Source: an uncultured Tenacibaculum sp. (GTDB taxonomy: Bacteria; Bacteroidota; Bacteroidia; Flavobacteriales; Flavobacteriaceae). Taken from it: a DNA stretch of 64,000 nt. The stretch is from assembly GCA_947504185.1 (NCBI GenBank), contig CANNGJ010000011.1, forward strand, positions 32,822-96,821, given 5' to 3'. Made by a program: the position numbers and the translations under genes. Numbering within the stretch: position 1 is the stretch's first letter; each line of letters starts with the position of its first letter. Positions 58,665 through 64,000 of this stretch are shown piece after piece. Below the pieces are notes generated by a model. The model did no database searches. It was not told where the DNA came from and saw only the letters and a list, made by a program, of their open reading frames with translations.

Positions 58665-59057
58665 TTAAACTCTGTTCTTAGTTGGTAGTATTTTATTCAA
58701 TACAATCATTTGATTTACACCGAGGTATAAAACTATGAAAGCAATTATTGCAATTATTAGATTTCCTATTGCTGTAATTTGAAAAGGATTGAATATAATT
58801 AGTATTAAACTTCCTAAAACCCAAGCGTAATCTTGAATAATAATCCATAAAATGGCTAACCTACGTAGTTTGAAAATTTCATACCAGATTGTAGCTGAAA
58901 AACAGATTAATATTAAGCCTATAGTCCAGAATACAGTATTATTTTTAACTCCAAATAAATCTGCTATTTGTCTATTTAATAAAATTAAAATTATTCCGGA
59001 GACAACTGAAAATATGGCATTTACTGTCAAAGCTTCTTTTAATTTTTTCATAACCAC
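58665..59057 (-). CDS. Small polytopic membrane protein
   Basis: 130 aa, four hydrophobic segments. Confidence 0.6.
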   Translation of the reverse strand: MVMKKLKEALTVNAIFSVVSGIILILLNRQIADLFGVKNNTVFWTIGLILICFSATIWYEIFKLRRLAILWIIIQDYAWVLGSLILIIFNPFQITAIGNLIIAIIAFIVLYLGVNQMIVLNKILPTKNRV

Positions 59058-59425
59058 TAATTTCTCATTTCGTCAAATACTTTTCTCCATTCAGAAGCAT
59101 CATAGATTAAGTGCGATTCTTGGATTTTTCCATTTTCAACTCTAAACCATTCATTTCCTAAAGTCATTTCTAACCCTTTTATTGAAGATTTAAACACATA
59201 ATTTACAGCTACCCAATTATCACTTACGGCTATTTTTTTGATGTCAACGCCAGTAAGCACCTTTGCTAACTCTTGAACTGCCCCAATAAATTCAGTCTTA
59301 GAATAACTGTTTCCTGTAGGGCTTGTAAAATGATATTCATTGGTCAATAAGTCTAATGATTTTTGAATCTTTGATAGATTGTTAAAACCATTTAAAAACT
59401 TTTTTACAGTTTCTATATTTGTCAT
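59057..59425 (-). CDS. SnoaL/NTF2-like protein
   Basis: Nuclear-transport-factor-2-like size and pattern: VKKFLNGFNN...WVAVNYVFKSSIKGLEMTLGNEWFRVENGKI. Confidence 0.65.
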   Translation of the reverse strand: MTNIETVKKFLNGFNNLSKIQKSLDLLTNEYHFTSPTGNSYSKTEFIGAVQELAKVLTGVDIKKIAVSDNWVAVNYVFKSSIKGLEMTLGNEWFRVENGKIQESHLIYDASEWRKVFDEMRN

Positions 59426-59429
59426 GTTG

Positions 59430-60164
59430 TTATTGTTTTTTAACTTTTTGGTTTCTTACCGGTTCGTTCCTTTCTACGAATACACCATCTTCATAATAAT
59501 TTAAAAATTGAGCAGGAAGGCCTAATCCTTCAAGCTCCCCAGATGAGCTTTCTAATTGATAGTGTAGATGTGGAGCATCAGAAGAACCACTATTACCTGT
59601 TTTACCTACTTCTTGACCTTTAACAACAAGATCTCCCGCAGAAACCATAATTGATCCTTTCTTTAAATGTGCCATTATTGAAGTTTCACCATTTAAATGA
59701 TCTATAATAATATAATTACCGCCAGGTTGATCTCTGTTAATAGTACCGGGTTGATTATCTTCTACATGATTTACAACTTCTATTATTTTTCCATCACCAG
59801 GAGCATTTAAGCGTTTTCCAAAACAATAATGGTCTTCATTTTGTTTTCCATCACCTGCATGTATCTTTCTTAATATGCCTGTACTTGTTTCTGTATCTAC
59901 TACTATTACAAAATCAATAGCATATCGTTCGCCTCCACCACGAGTTGTAAAATGATGCGCACCTTCTCTATGTGTTTTTCCGCCATTAAAAACATACCAC
60001 TCTTCTTCAAAAGGTAATTCTAAATCGGTAATAGTTTGGTAGTTTAAATAAATAACTTCGTCTAATGTCCCTTCATTTCCCATTAAAATATCTGTACAAG
60101 AGATTTGAGTTAAAACTAACATAATAGTGAATAATGAACAAGTTAATTTTCTTATATGCTTCAT
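59430..60164 (-). CDS. M23-family peptidase (LytM domain) lipoprotein
   Basis: NAPGDGKIIEVVNH...NYIIIDHLNGETSIMAHLKKGSIMV...GNSGSSDAPHLHYQL. Confidence 0.9.
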   Translation of the reverse strand: MKHIRKLTCSLFTIMLVLTQISCTDILMGNEGTLDEVIYLNYQTITDLELPFEEEWYVFNGGKTHREGAHHFTTRGGGERYAIDFVIVVDTETSTGILRKIHAGDGKQNEDHYCFGKRLNAPGDGKIIEVVNHVEDNQPGTINRDQPGGNYIIIDHLNGETSIMAHLKKGSIMVSAGDLVVKGQEVGKTGNSGSSDAPHLHYQLESSSGELEGLGLPAQFLNYYEDGVFVERNEPVRNQKVKKQ

Positions 60165-60166
60165 AG

Positions 60167-60913
60167 TTAAAATTTTATGTTAATGCCTAGATTAATTTGT
60201 TGTTGTAATTCTCTATATGCATTTGAAATTTGAAGTCTGTCATAGTTGAAATTATAGTTTATTTTTACATCAAAATGATTAGAAAGCTTATATGTATACT
60301 CATTATTCCATAAAATACTTTGATAACTTTTTAATGAGTATAAATTTTCTTCAAAAGTTGAAGTTCGCCACATCATAAATGGAATGGTAAGTTTAGATGA
60401 CAGTGAATTTTTGTTATTAATTTTATAGATCAATTGACCTGTAATTCCAAGCTTCTGTTGGAAATCAAATACGTCGTCTTTACGACTAAATATGTTGGTT
60501 TTCTGACCGAATTTAGAAAAAGAAGACATATTGGTTTGTGTTTGTAGTCCAACATGTATTGAGAACTTATCGGTATCAAAAACTCGTTTTAAGTACGAAA
60601 AATCAAGTGTTATCTTAGAATAGTAAGGTAAATTAAGTTCAGGGATAAGATTAGACGTTAATCCTGATTCTAAATACCCTATTTTTAACTCAACTAGATT
60701 TTTTTTAGTAGTGGTTCGTGTATATTTTAATTGATGATATAATCCGTTATATTCATAAAGTGAAAGAGGCGCTAATGCTAAATTTTTTAAGGCACCAAAA
60801 TTGTATCCTGTTAAAAGCTCGAGTTGATTCTTTTTTGTGTCGATATCTGTTTGGGTATACCCAGTAACGTAATAAAGCGTGAGAATTAAAAAAAACAACA
60901 ATTTAATATTCAT
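60167..60913 (-). CDS. Outer-membrane beta-barrel-like protein
   Basis: Signal peptide MNIKLLFFLILTLYYVTGYTQ; amphipathic strands to C-terminus. Confidence 0.5.
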   Translation of the reverse strand: MNIKLLFFLILTLYYVTGYTQTDIDTKKNQLELLTGYNFGALKNLALAPLSLYEYNGLYHQLKYTRTTTKKNLVELKIGYLESGLTSNLIPELNLPYYSKITLDFSYLKRVFDTDKFSIHVGLQTQTNMSSFSKFGQKTNIFSRKDDVFDFQQKLGITGQLIYKINNKNSLSSKLTIPFMMWRTSTFEENLYSLKSYQSILWNNEYTYKLSNHFDVKINYNFNYDRLQISNAYRELQQQINLGINIKF

Positions 60914-60981
60914 AGAAAGTGATTTAAGTAAAAAAATAGTTAAGTATACAAAGTTCAATTAAGATTTATGATGTTAGATAC

Positions 60982-61842
60982 TTATTGCATTTCTATTCCA
61001 AATGCCTCAGAAAATCCTTGTAAGAGAAAATCACCAATAGTTTCATCGTGGTTTCCATTTCCAGTAATTATGTTAACATTTTTAGATTCTAAAAATTGAA
61101 TTTCGTTATCTGTAAGTCTACCAACAGCTTGGTCTGTTTTTCCATAAACATAAGTGATTTTGGATAAATCCTCAAAAGTGTCAAAAATTTGCGTATATCT
61201 ATTCATTGATAATCCAGCGGCTAATCTATCCATATTTCTCTGAGTTACATCTGTACCTGATTCTTGATCTATTATAGGGGTGATTCCGTTTTCAAAATAC
61301 CCGAATTTTCCTTCTGAAAATGCTTGCCATATTACATCATCCATATCTAATCTACCAACCATAATTAAATATTTATCAGCTACATCTGCTCCTTTTTTTG
61401 CGATAAGCTCTTGTGTCATAAAAGCACCAAATGAAATTCCTAGAACATAAACCGTCCTACCTTGATCTTTAAAATATTTTATAACTTGAGATAGTATTTC
61501 TAGACTTTCAGAATTAAAATGAATAGCTTTTTCAAATGAAATATCATCATTTTCGAATAGGCTTGGATTAAGCGTTTGTACTTGGTGTACATTTACAGCT
61601 AAAAGGTCAGTAGTATTAAAAAGCCGAGAAATTTCGTCAACTTCATCCGTAGTAAACTCTGTATCGGGGCCACCTTGTGCATTGATTAAAACTACAGGTG
61701 CATCTTCTTCTCCTTTGAAATAAATTAAATCTTTAATTTCTTGCGATATTCCTATAGGTGCAGGGGCTCCATCATCATTAGAGCAAGAAATTGTAAAGAT
61801 TGTTAATAATAGGACTAGAATTAAATTTGTTTTTTTTATCAT
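60982..61842 (-). CDS. Alpha/beta-hydrolase-like lipoprotein (start trimmed from 61905)
   Basis: Lipobox TISC; VLGISFGAFMTQEL; C-terminal GNGNHDETIGDF. Confidence 0.65.
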   Translation of the reverse strand: MIKKTNLILVLLLTIFTISCSNDDGAPAPIGISQEIKDLIYFKGEEDAPVVLINAQGGPDTEFTTDEVDEISRLFNTTDLLAVNVHQVQTLNPSLFENDDISFEKAIHFNSESLEILSQVIKYFKDQGRTVYVLGISFGAFMTQELIAKKGADVADKYLIMVGRLDMDDVIWQAFSEGKFGYFENGITPIIDQESGTDVTQRNMDRLAAGLSMNRYTQIFDTFEDLSKITYVYGKTDQAVGRLTDNEIQFLESKNVNIITGNGNHDETIGDFLLQGFSEAFGIEMQ

Positions 61843-62024
61843 GATTTTTTTGATTGAAAGCTGAAAAATATATTTTCTTATTTTTACGACTAAAATTTTA
61901 AACAAAAAAACAGAAAAGAAAGTTTAAAAAAATAATAATTTGATTAACGTAGAATAGTTAGTGATGAACGTTTAATTCTGTTCGTGACAAATAAATTATA
62001 CTTTATTTTGTTAAAAAATGTTAA

Positions 62025-63047
62025 ATGAATAAACGCAAAACAGCAATAAATATAACGGGGCACCTATTCTTTTGGTTATTAAATTATTGGTTTATTGCTT
62101 TTGGATCAGATTTCAATTGGAATGGTTTTACGGCTAGTTCTGGTAGTTTAGCTTTTGCCTATACTTATGGGCTTTTTTTTAATGCCATTTTAGTTTATGT
62201 ACAAATTTTTTGGCTATTTCCGAAAATGTATGCCCTTAATAGAAAGGTAAAATTTTATACGTTTTCTATTTCCATAATTACTGTAATTACACTAATTGAG
62301 ACCTATTGTGATTCTGTCCTTTATGGTATCTACAAAATAAATAATGAGTTATCAGGAAGCTTTATTAGTAATTCTATATTTCATATAGAATATAGTATCG
62401 TAGGCTTTTACTATATTCTAAAGTTTGAATACAGAAAATCGGAGAAAATAAAGCAAAACCTTTTAGAAGAAACCTATAAAACCGAATTAAAATATCTAAA
62501 AGCTCAATTAAACCCTCATTTCTTATTTAATGGAATTAATAATATTTATCATTTAATTGGTAAAAATGATGATTTAGCCAAACAAACTTTACTTCAGTTT
62601 TCAGGTTTATTGCGTTATCAATTATACGAAAGTAATACTCATATTTTATTAGAAAAAGAACTAGACTATGTATTAAAGTATATCAAAATTGAAGAGACTC
62701 GAAAAGGCTCAGATATTCAATTAGATTATGATATTATATCCGAGAATTCTACATTGAAAATAGCTCCTTTATTATTGATTCCTTTTATTGAAAATGCTTT
62801 TAAACATTGTAGTAATCATATAGATAATAGTGCAAATACAATTAAAATAAAAATAGAAGAAGTTGATGGAAAACTTAATCTAAACGTTGTAAATAGTTAC
62901 GATAACTTAATTTATAAAAATAGCGTAGGAGGAATAGGCCTAAATAATGTGCAAAAACGTTTGTTTTTATTGTATAGAAATCAACATGAACTAGAAATTA
63001 AAAAAGATAAAACTAATCATATTGTAAATCTCTCTATTAATTTATAA
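62025..63047 (+). CDS. LytS-type sensor histidine kinase
   Basis: KAQLNPHFLFNGINNIYHL and LLIPFIENAFKHC. Confidence 0.92.
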   Translation: MNKRKTAINITGHLFFWLLNYWFIAFGSDFNWNGFTASSGSLAFAYTYGLFFNAILVYVQIFWLFPKMYALNRKVKFYTFSISIITVITLIETYCDSVLYGIYKINNELSGSFISNSIFHIEYSIVGFYYILKFEYRKSEKIKQNLLEETYKTELKYLKAQLNPHFLFNGINNIYHLIGKNDDLAKQTLLQFSGLLRYQLYESNTHILLEKELDYVLKYIKIEETRKGSDIQLDYDIISENSTLKIAPLLLIPFIENAFKHCSNHIDNSANTIKIKIEEVDGKLNLNVVNSYDNLIYKNSVGGIGLNNVQKRLFLLYRNQHELEIKKDKTNHIVNLSINL

Positions 63048-63055
63048 AACGAAAA

Positions 63056-63730
63056 ATGAAACAACTTAATTGTTTAATTATCGATGATGAACCTATTGCT
63101 CGAGAAGCTATAGCAGACTATTGTAAGAAAATATCATATTTAAACGTTGTTGCACTATGTAAAAATGTATTACAAGCAAATCATTATTTAGAAAAAAAAC
63201 AAATCGATTTAATTTTTTTGGATATTAATATGCCAATAGTAACTGGGATTGATTGGTTAAAAGGTATAAAAAAATCTCCTTTAATTATTATGACAACTGC
63301 ATATGAAGAGTATGCCTTAGAAAGTTTCTCGTATAATGTTTTAGATTATTTAGTAAAACCGATTTCTTTTAAACGTTTTCTGAAGGCTGTTAATAAGGTA
63401 AACAGTTATCATAAGCATAAGGATGAAAAAAACATACTTTTTTTAAAAAGTGAAAGACAACTTAAAAAGGTAGATATAAAAGATATTTTATTTGTAGAGG
63501 CAATGCAAAATTATATCAAAGTTGTAACATCTAAAGAGATTATAGTTACACAAATACCTTTAAAGAACTTTAAAGATCAATTACCCGAAAATAATTTTAT
63601 TCAAACGCACAAATCGTATATGGTATCTAAATTTAAAGTAGATGAAATTATAGAAAATAAAATTATTATTGGTGATTATGAAATACCTATAAGTGTACGT
63701 TTGAAAAAGGAGGTGTTAAGTAGTTTCTAA
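63056..63730 (+). CDS. LytTR-family response regulator
   Basis: REC plus LytTR (VEAMQNYIKVVTSKE, FIQTHKSYMVSKFKVDEI). Confidence 0.94.
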   Translation: MKQLNCLIIDDEPIAREAIADYCKKISYLNVVALCKNVLQANHYLEKKQIDLIFLDINMPIVTGIDWLKGIKKSPLIIMTTAYEEYALESFSYNVLDYLVKPISFKRFLKAVNKVNSYHKHKDEKNILFLKSERQLKKVDIKDILFVEAMQNYIKVVTSKEIIVTQIPLKNFKDQLPENNFIQTHKSYMVSKFKVDEIIENKIIIGDYEIPISVRLKKEVLSSF

Positions 63731-63899
63731 GAGTGTTATTTAAGTATCATCAACTATAATTATTTTATTAATTCATAGCAATAGTTGGATTACTTTTTTA
63801 TGCCTTTGTCAATTTATACCTCTTTTATTAATTTCTTTAGTCAACTTGAGACGTTATTTTTGCTGTCTCGTCCTGAAATATGGCTACAGGTTAAAATTG

Positions 63900-63959
63900 A
63901 ATTTCCGCTGAGGAAATTCAGCCGCAATTAATTATACACGTTGTGCTTGTTGCACAAGT
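63900..63959. repeat. Two consecutive hairpins in the terminal non-coding segment
   Basis: GAATTTCC-GCTGA-GGAAATTC and TTGTGC-TTGT-TGCACAA. Confidence 0.5.
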
Positions 63960-64000
63960 TTAGTTAAAGATAAAAAATAGTTGTATTTTGATATATGCAA

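Noticed and set aside
38000-60000. Chromosomal integron interpretation of the small-gene region
   Set aside because: Genes are in mixed orientations, no integrase is visible, and the intergenic structures do not clearly show attC ends.
1-64000. CRISPR arrays, rRNA, tRNA
   Set aside because: No regularly spaced direct repeats or recognisable RNA gene signatures found on reading.

Overview
AT-rich Flavobacteriia/Bacteroidota-type chromosomal window (TAnnTTTG-type promoters, LytTR and DUF-rich gene content). About 1-38 kb is a stress/envelope accessory block: MscS, YegS-like kinase, App1-like phosphatase, DUF4010, CbpA/CbpM, tandem DUF1254 proteins, CsbD, porin, cardiolipin synthase, two DUF1269 paralogs, a sulfatase/FGE operon, Lrp + histidine decarboxylase, rhomboid, BamA-like and HdeD-like proteins. 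About 38-64 kb is a mosaic of small accessory genes (GNAT, TetR, AraC, VOC, MarR, HxlR, methyltransferases, M23 peptidase, LytSR) with many gene and IS fossils. Main findings: (1) a palindrome CTTGAATTAATTCAAG occurs upstream of five stress genes or operons, always exactly 21 bp from a TAnnTTTR -7 box, which suggests a class-II-activator regulon; (2) a four-copy intergenic repeat contains a hairpin and a short ORF (MKAHNGHLA..G.Y..K) just upstream of genes; (3) an Ile/Thr-rich leader peptide and attenuator terminator sit directly ahead of an orphan ilvN with no ilvB nearby; (4) two diverged nested inverted-repeat elements have arms that differ in sequence but keep pairing around a conserved core; (5) decayed IS110, IS200/IS605-like and IS5-like transposases and several truncated genes are present. 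No rRNA, tRNA or CRISPR was recognised. All calls are from reading the sequence; no database search was run.
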